A DNA stretch of 33,911 bases, taken from positions 1 to 33,911 of the forward strand of contig JAMFSU010000076.1 of assembly GCA_026225475.1 (NCBI GenBank). The letters run 5' to 3'. Positions 24,429 through 33,647 of the stretch are shown here, one piece after another. The position numbers were made by a program, and so were the translations under genes. The first letter of the stretch is position 1, and every line of letters begins with the position of its first letter. The notes beneath the pieces were generated by a model. The model did no database searches and was not told the DNA's origin. It was given only the letters and a program-made list of their open reading frames with translations. Source of the stretch: Duganella sp. GTDB lineage: Bacteria > Pseudomonadota > Gammaproteobacteria > Burkholderiales > Burkholderiaceae_D.

Positions 24429-25964
24429 ATGAAGCTATCTACGCGGTTGATTTTTCTGGTCGGAGTAGCGGTAATTTCGCTGTCCGCATTGTGTGCGATC
24501 AGCCTCTATTCTCTCAACAAGTCGATGATGGATGACCGCAAAGCCGAAATCGTCAACATGGTCAAAATGGGCATCAAACTGGTTGCCTATTATCAAAGTC
24601 TTGAAGCTAAGGGCAGTCTCACGCACGAACAGGCGCAGGCAGCAGCGATTGCAGCGTTGTCGCAGATGGATAATGATGGCAAAAGCTATTACTGGGCGCG
24701 CTTGCCGAATGGCTTGACTTTCGTTCATCCGAATCCGCGCATCCGCAATACCATCACCCAGGGTGAGGCGATGGATGGTCGCGTTGATGCGCTGGCCTAT
24801 CGCGAAGCGATGGCACGCGATACGGTCGGTCTGGTGTTGATCAAAATTCCGCGTGGCAATGGGGGTGCCGTACCGAAATTGAATGGTATCGCCGAGTTCA
24901 AGCCTTGGGGCTGGTGGATTGGCACCGGTTTTTTTATCGACGATATCAATGAAGTCTTTTTGCGTTCTGCGGTCAAGTTTATGGCCATCTTCGTGGTGGC
25001 GATTGTTTTTCTGGTCGTGCTTGGCTGGCGCCTGATTCGTAGCGTGACCAGCTCGCTCGGTGGCGAACCCTTGTATGCCTCAGAAGTTACGCAAAAAATT
25101 GCAAATGGTGATTTGTCGATTGCGGTGCAGTTGCGTAAGGGCGACCAGCACAGTCTGCTGCATGCAATTGCCGGAATGCAAACCGGCTTGAATAGCATCA
25201 TCGCAGGCATACGTTCAGGCGCAGCATCAATTACGACCGCCTCGACCGAGATCGCCATCGGCAATCAAGACTTGTCGTCACGCACCGAACAGCAAGCCGG
25301 TTCGCTGGAAGAAATTGCTTCGTCGATGGAACAGCTCACGAGCGCCGTCAAGCAAAATGCCGAGAATGGGCATCAGGCCAATCAACTGGCCTTGCGTGCT
25401 TCGGAAGTCGCAGCCGAAGGGGGCAGCGTGGTGGCTAAAGTGATCGACACCATGGCTTCAATCAACCAATCCTCTAACCGGATTGTCGATATCATCGGCG
25501 TGATTGACGGGATCGCCTTCCAGACTAATATCCTTGCCCTGAATGCAGCCGTCGAAGCGGCGCGTGCCGGCGAGCAGGGCCGCGGTTTTGCGGTGGTGGC
25601 GACCGAGGTGCGCAGCTTGGCCCAGCGCAGTGCCAGTGCGGCCAAGGAAATCAAGATACTGATCGCCAATTCGGTCGATCAGGTCGATGCTGGCAGCGTA
25701 TTGGTGGAAGCGGCCGGCAAGACCATGACCGAGGTGGTCAACAGCGTCAAGCAAGTCAGCGACATCATTGCCGAAATTGCCACGGCCAGCCGTGAACAAA
25801 GCGCCGGTATCGGGCAGATCAATATCGGTATCGCCCAGATGGACAACGTTACCCAACAAAACGCCGCACTGGTCGAGCAGGCAGCAGCCGCCGCCGAGTC
25901 CTTGAAGCAGCAAGCCGCCAGCCTGGGACAGTTGGTCGAAGTGTTCAAAGTCAATCACGCCTAA
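24429..25964 (+). CDS. Methyl-accepting chemotaxis protein with single Cache sensor
   Basis: 511 residues. TM1 (about 7-28) is followed by a periplasmic single Cache domain (about 35-180; [18 protein letters not shown] and [13 protein letters not shown] are typical), TM2 (about 188-212), a HAMP domain (about 212-265), and a methylation/signalling domain with the conserved hairpin tip around 360-395 ([20 protein letters not shown]). Such Cache receptors usually detect small organic acids or amino acids; the ligand is unknown here. There is no C-terminal NWETF-type pentapeptide for CheR/CheB. The ATG at 24429 follows GGGAG; a TTG at 24417 is less likely. No che or flagellar genes are nearby. 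Confidence 0.93.
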   Translation: MKLSTRLIFLVGVAVISLSALCAISLYSLNKSMMDDRKAEIVNMVKMGIKLVAYYQSLEAKGSLTHEQAQAAAIAALSQMDNDGKSYYWARLPNGLTFVHPNPRIRNTITQGEAMDGRVDALAYREAMARDTVGLVLIKIPRGNGGAVPKLNGIAEFKPWGWWIGTGFFIDDINEVFLRSAVKFMAIFVVAIVFLVVLGWRLIRSVTSSLGGEPLYASEVTQKIANGDLSIAVQLRKGDQHSLLHAIAGMQTGLNSIIAGIRSGAASITTASTEIAIGNQDLSSRTEQQAGSLEEIASSMEQLTSAVKQNAENGHQANQLALRASEVAAEGGSVVAKVIDTMASINQSSNRIVDIIGVIDGIAFQTNILALNAAVEAARAGEQGRGFAVVATEVRSLAQRSASAAKEIKILIANSVDQVDAGSVLVEAAGKTMTEVVNSVKQVSDIIAEIATASREQSAGIGQINIGIAQMDNVTQQNAALVEQAAAAAESLKQQAASLGQLVEVFKVNHA

Positions 25965-25977
25965 ATACCGGGAGCAG

Positions 25978-26006
25978 ATGGAAAATAGCAGGCAGTTTCC
26001 ATTTTT
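25978..26006 (+). terminator. Intrinsic terminator after the chemoreceptor
   Basis: A 7-bp stem ATGGAAA/TTTCCAT (25978-25984/25996-26002) is followed by TTTT, 13 bp after the stop codon. The stem is AT-rich, so strength is moderate. Confidence 0.55.
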
Positions 26007-26120
26007 GAGGGGAGATGTCAGCTTTGTGAAAATTAATGCGCCGGATGCCGGATAATAAGCATCCAGCATCGGCCGCATCGGCGATGCAATACACTTGAAC
26101 CGGCCTCACAAAGTACTGAC

Positions 26121-27596
26121 ATGACACAAATTGAATGGATACTGCTGGCGCTGATTGCCGTTGGCATCGCGCTGCAACTGCTGACACTGCTACGTGGTCG
26201 CAGCAGCGTCGACCTCGACAGCCCCTTGCAGCAATTGAAAGCCGAATTGCAACGGCATCAGCAAGAGCTGGCCGAGCGCAGCGAACGCGAAATGCGCACA
26301 CAACTGCAAACCAATGCGCAAGGTGCGCGCCAGGAACTGGGGGCCAATTTTGGCCAATTGCAGCAAACGCTGGCAGCACAGATGACCAGCGTAGCCACCT
26401 TGCAGAACAATCAGATTGATGGCTTCGCCCAACAACTGGTCAAGCTCAATGAAACCAATGCCCAGCAACTGGACGGCATGCGCCAGACCATGAATCTGCA
26501 GGCGCAAACTAATCGTGAAGAGCAGGCCGCTTCACTCAAGCGTTTCGGCGACACTCTCAACCAGACCTTGTCGACGCTGACCGAATCGAATGCGCAGCGC
26601 ATGGCGGAAGTGCGCGCCACGCTGGAAGCCAAGATCAAGGATTTGCAATTGGACAACGGCAACCGCCTGGAAGAGATGCGCAAGACCGTTGATGAAAAAC
26701 TGCATGCGACGCTGGAACAACGCCTGGGCGAATCGTTCAAGCTGGTCTCAGACCGGCTCGACAAGGTTCACCAGGGATTGGGTGAAATGCAGCAACTGGC
26801 CATCGGCGTCGGCGACCTCAAGCGCGTGCTGACCAACGTCAAAACACGCGGCACCTGGGGTGAAGTGCAACTGGAAATGTTGCTGGAACAAGTGCTCACC
26901 CCCGAGCAGTACGCCAAAAATGTCGAAACCGTACCGGGCAGCGGTGAACGGGTGGAGTTTGCCATCAAGCTGCCGGGTAATGAAGATGGTGGCACGCCGG
27001 TATGGATGCCGATTGACGCCAAGTTTCCCAAGGAACAATACGAACGTCTGGCCGAGGCGGCCGATCGCGCCGATGCCGATGGTGTCGCAACGGCTGGCCG
27101 CGAGCTGGAGCGCGCTGTACGCACGGAAGCCAAGACCATCGCCGAAAAATACCTGTCGCCGCCGTTGACTACCGATTTCGCGATTCTGTTCTTGCCGACC
27201 GAAGGCCTGTATGCCGAAGTGATGCGCCGTCCCGGCTTGTCAGATGATTTGCAGCGTACCTTCCGCGTCAGTATCGCCGGCCCGTCGACACTGTCGGCCT
27301 TGTTGAACAGTTTGCAGATGGGTTTCCGCACATTGGCGCTGGAGAAACGATCTTCAGAAGTATGGCAGGTGCTCGGTGCGGTCAAGACCGAGTTCGGTAA
27401 GTTCGGTGATGTGCTGGCGGCAACCAAGGCCACGCTGGAACGCGCTGCCAAGAATATCGAACAGGCTGAAACACGCACCCGTCAGATGACGCGCAAATTG
27501 AAGTCGGTGGAAGCCTTGCCGAGCGATGCCGCGCAAAAATTGCTGGGTAGCGCCGAGCCGGAAATCGACAGCGATGGGCAGAGTGAATTGTTGTGA
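26121..27596 (+). CDS. rmuC: DNA recombination protein RmuC
   Basis: 491 residues. An N-terminal membrane helix (about 5-24) is followed by a long coiled coil (about 30-210, Gln-rich) and the RmuC nuclease-like domain (about 235-430; TRGTWGEVQLEMLLEQVL, MPIDAKFPKEQYERL, LPTEGLYAEV). RmuC limits recombination at inverted repeats; its exact activity is poorly known. The ATG at 26121 starts the membrane segment. No strong ribosome-binding site is seen. It ends 478 bp before the large NEL protein. Confidence 0.93.
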   Translation: MTQIEWILLALIAVGIALQLLTLLRGRSSVDLDSPLQQLKAELQRHQQELAERSEREMRTQLQTNAQGARQELGANFGQLQQTLAAQMTSVATLQNNQIDGFAQQLVKLNETNAQQLDGMRQTMNLQAQTNREEQAASLKRFGDTLNQTLSTLTESNAQRMAEVRATLEAKIKDLQLDNGNRLEEMRKTVDEKLHATLEQRLGESFKLVSDRLDKVHQGLGEMQQLAIGVGDLKRVLTNVKTRGTWGEVQLEMLLEQVLTPEQYAKNVETVPGSGERVEFAIKLPGNEDGGTPVWMPIDAKFPKEQYERLAEAADRADADGVATAGRELERAVRTEAKTIAEKYLSPPLTTDFAILFLPTEGLYAEVMRRPGLSDDLQRTFRVSIAGPSTLSALLNSLQMGFRTLALEKRSSEVWQVLGAVKTEFGKFGDVLAATKATLERAAKNIEQAETRTRQMTRKLKSVEALPSDAAQKLLGSAEPEIDSDGQSELL

Positions 27597-28074
27597 GCGA
27601 TGCCGGGTTCCCTAGCCCCGTGCGAACAAACGCATAGCCTTACCCCTGCGTGCCGTTGGCAGTAATGTATGCGTCGGCGGGCCTTGTTAGCGGTATTTTT
27701 CAGGCAGACAATGCCGCAATAACAGCAACGCGCTTTTCTCTAAATACAAGCAACATGAGCGCCAATTAGCTGCTCTCCTGCGATTATCGTGTTGCTTGTC
27801 TCTGGCGGCGGGGCAGACATCAGCGTCTCTTATCTACGTTCATTCACCAAACTCTTGCATTGCGTCGATATGAAATACCGCAGAAGGGAACAAACCTCAT
27901 TGGCGTTATTCGTGATGGCGGGATGGGATAAATCTTAGGATTATTTGTGAGATAAGTTCTAAAAAATATAGCATTTGATGCAACTGTGGATAATTTGAAA
28001 GTTGTCTCGTATAAGTCTGCTAGTTTTTGTCGGGTTGATTTTTTGACCATGAAAATGACTAGGAGAAAGTAATC
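27597..28074. other. 478-bp AT-rich gap upstream of the NEL effector gene
   Basis: There is no supported gene. Base composition falls sharply towards the effector start. A 10-bp inverted repeat ACAAGCAACA/TGTTGCTTGT (27746-27755/27790-27799) has a 34-nt loop. A TATAAG hexamer at 28010-28015 may be a -10, with only a weak TGGATA at -35. No PIP, hrpII or HrpL box was found. An eight-codon frame (28049-28072, MKMTRRK-stop) ends 2 bp before the effector start and contains its AGGAG ribosome-binding site. Confidence 0.5.
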
Positions 28075-31000
28075 ATGCCAATTAACGCTAATGTTAATTT
28101 AAGCAATGTTGATGTCAGTAAGCCCGTTACAGAATCTGGAAAAGTAACGGTTTTTTTTAATTCTTTGTTTGGGGTGAAGAGCTCGACACATACGCCAGCA
28201 GAGTGGCAAAAAACAGGGAAGAAACTGTTTGTCATGTCATCGGCGCACCATGAATCGGCGCCAGAAAATGGCGTGCTCGCACCCAAGCAAGTCATTGCCA
28301 ATGTTGGTCTTGCACTTATCAATGGCGCTGGTGCCGCAGCTAGAATATTTCCTCAGGTGAGCGCTCAGTGGTCGGTTCCGGGAATGGCGGACGTGCAGAA
28401 CGCTACGAGCGACATGCCCGCCAGCATATCGGAAGCCGTTGTCCCGTCGTTCACGCCGCACCAGATACAGAAGAGGGCGGTCGAGGGGGACGCTCCTGAG
28501 CTAGCGCATGTCAGTCCTCTGACGCACATCAATCAAGGTGTGGAAGCGCTGCTGAGGGGGCAACGATTGATTGGTTCCGCCGGTAAGATTCCACTTCCGC
28601 AGCTTCTCACATCAGCCATCGCTTTTTGCACAAGAAATGAGCAATCCAAATTGGCGTTGGTCAGGACAATACAGCGTGCCAAAGGACACTATGGTGAATT
28701 GCCTAACGAGGCACTGTCGGATGCCCATCAGGATTCGATCATCAAGCACTGGGTGACGCACAATGTTTTTGGCCAAAGTATCGGGCGCTTTCTCGAACAC
28801 AAAGTCATCGAGCATGGCGATGATCCTGAAGCAAAGTCACCGTTGCGTTCTCTGGATATCCAAAATCATTTGACGAACAGGCTGTCTAGGTTGTTCAAAC
28901 CCTATGCTGCAGAAGCAAGCACCTATCACTGGATTTGGTCGAATGTGGTACTGCGGGAGTTACCGATCCTGCGCTTCAAAGATGTCCATCATGAATCCCT
29001 GACCGTACAGGATGTGGAATGGGGGCAAAAGAATGCCGGTCTGATGTTTGCCCAAAGCATTGGTCATGATCTCAATACCTTGTCGGCAGAGAGCGCCTGG
29101 ATGCATGGGAACATGTTGCTGGCACAACTGAAGGAAGGCATGGTTCCGCTGGCGATTTTTTTCAGATTGCCAAGCATGCTGCGCTATGCGCACACGCATT
29201 CCGCAGTCATGCGTGTGCGCGGCGACAGGCTGGCGACGGATGTGGAGGTACATGCAATGAACAGTTACTTCGCTGCCCATGATCGTCACTTAGCGCAGGA
29301 GAATTTGGTTTCCAGATTTGAAAATGCTGTCGGCAACTATAGAACACGCGGTCAGCTCGCACAGGAGGTTATTGATGACCGCTGCCCGGGAATGGAGGTG
29401 AGTACCTATCTCAATCTGGTCGAGACATTCTGCCGCATAACGCCGCATGGCCGGCCATATGAAAAACCGGAACATCTGGAAAACATCAATGTAAAGTTTC
29501 AGAAAAAAATTGACGACACTGTCGCCGCTTTTTCGGATCTGAACAAGCCATTGCTCCTCGCGGGTTGGAATCAGCTGGGAGACGAAGAACTTGAGTTCAT
29601 CAAATCTGCACAAGTGAGGCGGGTGGCGGCGGAGTTTTCGGCAGCGGATGCGCTTAATTTTCAAGTGATGGGGGCCAATGCCGCCGCACGTGCAAGCCTG
29701 ACGTTCGGATTGACGAAGGAAGTGGAATTATTCTCGGCACATCGCCGCGGCGAACCAGAACGAATTTATGCGCAACTCAGAAATAACAGAACATATAAGG
29801 TCTACCGGATAGACCGCGAAGAATCACATTATCGCGCGTTGCTCGAAAAAGAACTTCCAGCGATCAGGACACAAGATATCAAACTAAAGTCCTTTGCCGT
29901 CGGCGATCCATTGAAGGAACACGACGCCGAACTGGAGCCGCTGCTTGATCGCATTGCCGAGCAGCATCAACGCACCTATGGGAAATACCTCTACGATTAC
30001 GGCTACGACAAGACAACGCTGGAAAAGGTCAAAGAGTTAGGCTTGTCACTGATTCCTTTCTACACCTGCATTTCCTCTGTCAATGCAGGAAAACAGCAAG
30101 AGGCAGCCCTGGCCTGCAGCATTGATGCGCTAACGCTCATCCCCGTCATTGGTACTCTGGCGTCCGCTTCAGGGGCAATCAGCAAGGTCATCGGGACCGG
30201 TTTGTTGCGAGCGAAGCTGGTCGCTGCAAACGAAATCGCCTTAGGCTATTCCATCAGGCAAGTGATCAAGTCTTCCACTGCAGAATTTATGCGCATTACC
30301 TACCCGGAATTAATACAGGTAGCGCAAGGAGGCATGCGCTCGGTTGCGCTGGCATCGCTACGGAGAGTCGATCCAGGCCTTGAGGTAGGTTACATGTTGG
30401 GAAAAAAAAGCACGTCGACGGTTCTGGCATTGGGTAGCCGTATGATCGAGAAATGGTCTCCAGCGATGAAGGCTGAGTGGTCAAAACTGGCATTTTCCGC
30501 GGGAAAACTACCGAACAATATTGTGTCAGAGGTCCGCTATGCCCATCTGGCTGGCATCGCGGAGGAAGTGCCTGTGATCAAGCTTGTGCCCCTTGTCTCG
30601 AACGCAAGACGGAAAACACAGGATGTCTTTGTCAAAATGAATCTGGCAACCGGCGAACCGGCTGGTCAGAAATACATAATGAAAGACAATCAGCTGTTCC
30701 CTGTTCGCATTAAAAACATACTTAATCAGGGACTCAGTGGCAGGGGGGCTCCGCAGAAGGGGCAGCAGTGGGCGCAAGAGGATCGTGCCGCGGCGCGATC
30801 GGCGGGCAACGCCCTGCAGCAGCCAGTCGGCGCGATGGCTTCTGACGTCAATGCAGGCGCGGGACCATCAGGGGCTTCCGTGGTGACCTCCCAAACCATG
30901 AGTAGAGCGCAGCTTTTGCAGGTATGGGAAACATGGAAGAACGCGGCGCCACTCAGCGATAGAAATTTACGGCGTGACGTGGTGGAGCAAATGATGGCGA

Positions 31001-33591
31001 GTCTCGACGGGGGAAACCACAAGCTTGTTTTGGGAGATTGCAGCGATAGTAACTTCCCGTCTCACCTTCCTCCCAGCGTAACGGAACTAGTTCTATCAGG
31101 AACGCAACTGACTAGGCTACCTGATAATTTGCCACCAGACTTAACAGTGCTGATTGTAAGTAAGAGTCCACTGACCAAACTACCAGATAATCTTCCTCTT
31201 GGTTTAAGCCAGCTGACTTTGCTTGACACCAAACTGACTGCACTACCAGATAATTTACCTCTGAGTTTAACCAGAATGATTGTGTTGAACAGTCCACTGG
31301 CAGCCTTGCCCGAGAGGTTGCCGGAACGTTTGCAGCAACTGTTTGTCGTCGGTGGTGGACTGACAACGCTACCCGAGTCTTTGCCGCAAAGCTTGGTACA
31401 TCTGGATGTGTACAGAAATCAACTGAGCAAGCTACCCGAGAATTTGCCGCAAGGCTTGGTCACTCTGAATGCGCACGACAATTGCCTGCACAGGCTACCC
31501 GAGAACTGGCCGTCTGGTTTAACCCAACTGGTACTGGACGAAAATCAACTGAGCGTTTTACCCGAGAACTTGCCGCCGGGTTTAATCGAACTGAGCGTCG
31601 GTCAAAATCAACTGACAACACTACCCAAGATATTGCCACCCAACATAAAAAGGGTGCGTGCCGCTGGAAATCAATTGAATGTGTTGCCCAGAAAATTTCC
31701 GCAAAGCTTAACGCTGCTGGACGTTTCAAATAATAAACTGACCCATCTTCGTGAAGCGCTTTTCGAGTTGCCTCGGGGCGCGGTGTTTACGTTGGATGGC
31801 AACCCTTTAAGTATGCGGGCGCAGCAAGCATTGCGAGATCTCCCCGATGATTTTTCCACATATGGTCCCCGTGTCATCTTCCCGCTTTCATCAGTTGAAC
31901 CGTGGCCATCAGACGATTTTTTGGCGACCTATACCGGCTCGACGCTAAGAGAAAAAGAATTGGTTAACACATGGGGGCGATGGGAGAACACAAGGCCAAT
32001 CCAAAATCACGAAATGCGCGACATTGCAGTTATTAAGATGAAACGGTGTCTGTTTATCAAGTCCAGACTGCTTGATTTGAGCGATCTTCGTCTGAGTACC
32101 TTGCCCGAAAGCTTGGACTCCAACTTAAGCTATCTTAATCTCGACGGCAACAGACTGATGGCGTCAACAACGGCTTTACCGGAACGTCTTCAGGGACTGT
32201 CTTGGGGGCGCAATTATCTGACGGAATTACCGCAAAGTCTGCCGCAAAGTTTAAAGAGATTGACTGTGTCAGGGAATCAATTAACCGAACTGCACAATAA
32301 TTTGCCACAAGAACTGATTTATCTCGATGTAAGCACCAATGATTTGGTTGCACTGCCCGAGAATCTACCGCAAAGCCTGAGTTATCTGAATGTAAATGGC
32401 AATGATTTGGTCGCACTGCCCGAGAACTTGCCGCAAAACTTGTGTTTTCTAGCGGCAGTGCAAAACCAACTGACGACGCTACCGGAGAATTTGCGTGCAA
32501 GGAGCCCATTGACCATCGATGTGGAAAATAACCATTTTTCCGAACGTACCTTGGCAAGCTGGCAACAGGCGATGAACAATAGAGCTTATCAGGGTGCCCG
32601 GATTTTCTTTTCGATGCAATCCAACGCGGCTCATTCGCCGGTTCGACTGCTCAATGTAGCTGTTGCATCCTGGCTGGAGCCTGATCATGCAACCCGCGTG
32701 GCAGCAGAATGGGCCGGTATTGCGCAAGGCGAGGGCTCGGCTGCGGGAGAGTTTGGGCGGTTTCTGGATCGCCTCGCTGATACTGCAAGCGCAAGAGGCG
32801 AGTCAGGTTTCAAACAGCAGGTCGTACTTTGGCTCAATCGCTTGACCGAGTCATCCACACTGCGTGAACAGACCTTCGCCGCTGCGTACGAGGCAACCAC
32901 TACCTGCGAGGATCGTGTCATCTGCACGTTCAATAAGATGCAACAGGTGCTTGTCACCCACGATGTCGACATTCAACGCTACGACAACGATTTGGAAAAA
33001 CTGGTTTCTGTTGGTCGCGAAATGTTTCGTCTGGAGCAGCTCGAACAGATCGCACACGAGAAAGTAGCGGCGCTGAATTTTGTCGATGAAATTGAAGTGC
33101 ACCTTGCCTATCAAGTCAAGTTGCGCGAATCATTGAGGCTTACCACAGTGGCAGAGGAAATGCGCTTTTATGACGTATCTAGTGTCACATCAGAAGATTT
33201 GAGTCAGGCGGAGAGCGCGGTGAAGCGCCTCGAAAATGAGGACTTTCCGGCTTGGCTGTCGCAATGGGAGCCTTGGCAAGGTGCGCTCAAACGTATCGAC
33301 CAAACGGCGTACAGTAAGGCGATAGAGGCGCTTAATGAAAGTGTCGGGGGGACCTATTTTAAAGAAAAGCTACGCGAGGTACTGCAAAAAGAAAATTTGC
33401 CAGAAGATTTAGACGTCGAGGCCCCCATCGGTAAAAAAGTCATGGATGAGATAACGAGGGATATCTACATGAAACTGACCAACGAGGTGCTCAGCAAGAA
33501 GCAATTGTCCAACTTGCTGGATCCTCAGTGGGAAACTGAGATTGCTGGCGGCTCTGGAGTGGCATCTGCTTCCTCTTCCAGACAACGGTAA
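28075..33591 (+). CDS. Giant LRR/NEL-type E3 ubiquitin ligase, probable type III effector
   Basis: 1838 residues. Residues 1-885 form a large region with no signal peptide, a Ser/Asn/Thr-rich start and a hydrophobic stretch at about 670-710 (SIDALTLIPVIGTLASASG), resembling DUF6543/dermonecrotic-toxin-type proteins. About 885-941 is a Gly/Ala/Gln linker. Two IpaH-like modules follow: cap 942-993 plus eleven 21-residue LRRs (994-1224), then cap 1288-1340 plus about seven LRRs (1343-1490). The NEL domain (about 1525-1825) has catalytic Cys1611 in TTCEDRV, followed by GREMFRLEQLEQIA, FVDEIEVHLAYQ and EMRFYDVSSVT, all typical of IpaH/SspH/SlrP ligases that ubiquitinate host proteins. The ATG at 28075 has AGGAG with a 9-nt spacer. 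Low GC and no linked secretion genes suggest horizontal transfer. Family assignment of the NEL and LRRs is firm; that of the N-terminus is tentative. Confidence 0.93.
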   Translation: MPINANVNLSNVDVSKPVTESGKVTVFFNSLFGVKSSTHTPAEWQKTGKKLFVMSSAHHESAPENGVLAPKQVIANVGLALINGAGAAARIFPQVSAQWSVPGMADVQNATSDMPASISEAVVPSFTPHQIQKRAVEGDAPELAHVSPLTHINQGVEALLRGQRLIGSAGKIPLPQLLTSAIAFCTRNEQSKLALVRTIQRAKGHYGELPNEALSDAHQDSIIKHWVTHNVFGQSIGRFLEHKVIEHGDDPEAKSPLRSLDIQNHLTNRLSRLFKPYAAEASTYHWIWSNVVLRELPILRFKDVHHESLTVQDVEWGQKNAGLMFAQSIGHDLNTLSAESAWMHGNMLLAQLKEGMVPLAIFFRLPSMLRYAHTHSAVMRVRGDRLATDVEVHAMNSYFAAHDRHLAQENLVSRFENAVGNYRTRGQLAQEVIDDRCPGMEVSTYLNLVETFCRITPHGRPYEKPEHLENINVKFQKKIDDTVAAFSDLNKPLLLAGWNQLGDEELEFIKSAQVRRVAAEFSAADALNFQVMGANAAARASLTFGLTKEVELFSAHRRGEPERIYAQLRNNRTYKVYRIDREESHYRALLEKELPAIRTQDIKLKSFAVGDPLKEHDAELEPLLDRIAEQHQRTYGKYLYDYGYDKTTLEKVKELGLSLIPFYTCISSVNAGKQQEAALACSIDALTLIPVIGTLASASGAISKVIGTGLLRAKLVAANEIALGYSIRQVIKSSTAEFMRITYPELIQVAQGGMRSVALASLRRVDPGLEVGYMLGKKSTSTVLALGSRMIEKWSPAMKAEWSKLAFSAGKLPNNIVSEVRYAHLAGIAEEVPVIKLVPLVSNARRKTQDVFVKMNLATGEPAGQKYIMKDNQLFPVRIKNILNQGLSGRGAPQKGQQWAQEDRAAARSAGNALQQPVGAMASDVNAGAGPSGASVVTSQTMSRAQLLQVWETWKNAAPLSDRNLRRDVVEQMMASLDGGNHKLVLGDCSDSNFPSHLPPSVTELVLSGTQLTRLPDNLPPDLTVLIVSKSPLTKLPDNLPLGLSQLTLLDTKLTALPDNLPLSLTRMIVLNSPLAALPERLPERLQQLFVVGGGLTTLPESLPQSLVHLDVYRNQLSKLPENLPQGLVTLNAHDNCLHRLPENWPSGLTQLVLDENQLSVLPENLPPGLIELSVGQNQLTTLPKILPPNIKRVRAAGNQLNVLPRKFPQSLTLLDVSNNKLTHLREALFELPRGAVFTLDGNPLSMRAQQALRDLPDDFSTYGPRVIFPLSSVEPWPSDDFLATYTGSTLREKELVNTWGRWENTRPIQNHEMRDIAVIKMKRCLFIKSRLLDLSDLRLSTLPESLDSNLSYLNLDGNRLMASTTALPERLQGLSWGRNYLTELPQSLPQSLKRLTVSGNQLTELHNNLPQELIYLDVSTNDLVALPENLPQSLSYLNVNGNDLVALPENLPQNLCFLAAVQNQLTTLPENLRARSPLTIDVENNHFSERTLASWQQAMNNRAYQGARIFFSMQSNAAHSPVRLLNVAVASWLEPDHATRVAAEWAGIAQGEGSAAGEFGRFLDRLADTASARGESGFKQQVVLWLNRLTESSTLREQTFAAAYEATTTCEDRVICTFNKMQQVLVTHDVDIQRYDNDLEKLVSVGREMFRLEQLEQIAHEKVAALNFVDEIEVHLAYQVKLRESLRLTTVAEEMRFYDVSSVTSEDLSQAESAVKRLENEDFPAWLSQWEPWQGALKRIDQTAYSKAIEALNESVGGTYFKEKLREVLQKENLPEDLDVEAPIGKKVMDEITRDIYMKLTNEVLSKKQLSNLLDPQWETEIAGGSGVASASSSRQR
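31054..31746 (+). repeat. LRR block 1: eleven 63-bp repeats
   Basis: Eleven contiguous 21-codon units encode residues 994-1224, of the form LPxxLPxxLxxLxVxxNxLxx. Units 6-11 have Asn at the ladder position (RNQL, DNCL, ENQL, QNQL, GNQL, NNKL). Units 1-5 have Thr, Ser, Thr, Ser and Gly instead. The DNA is diverged between units, so recent expansion is unlikely except between some neighbours. Confidence 0.93.
32101..32544 (+). repeat. LRR block 2: about seven repeats
   Basis: Residues 1343-1490. The first two units are irregular in length (about 25 and 17 residues), followed by four regular 21-residue units and a degenerate last unit leading into the C-cap. Units 4-5 (LVALPENLPQ twice) are nearly identical, also in DNA (32341-32430), suggesting a recent local duplication. 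Confidence 0.88.
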
Positions 33592-33647
33592 CGCTAGCTA
33601 ACGCTGAAGCAGTTGCCAAAAGCAGTCCGTGAGCGACACCGTCAGGT

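Noticed and set aside
27597..28074. PIP/hrpII box or HrpL box upstream of the effector
   Set aside because: Single TTCG and GGAAC half-motifs occur, but no second half at the required spacing.
31054..32544. Regular 63-bp repeats considered as a CRISPR-like array
   Set aside because: The repeats are in frame, diverged, contiguous without spacers, and encode LRRs.
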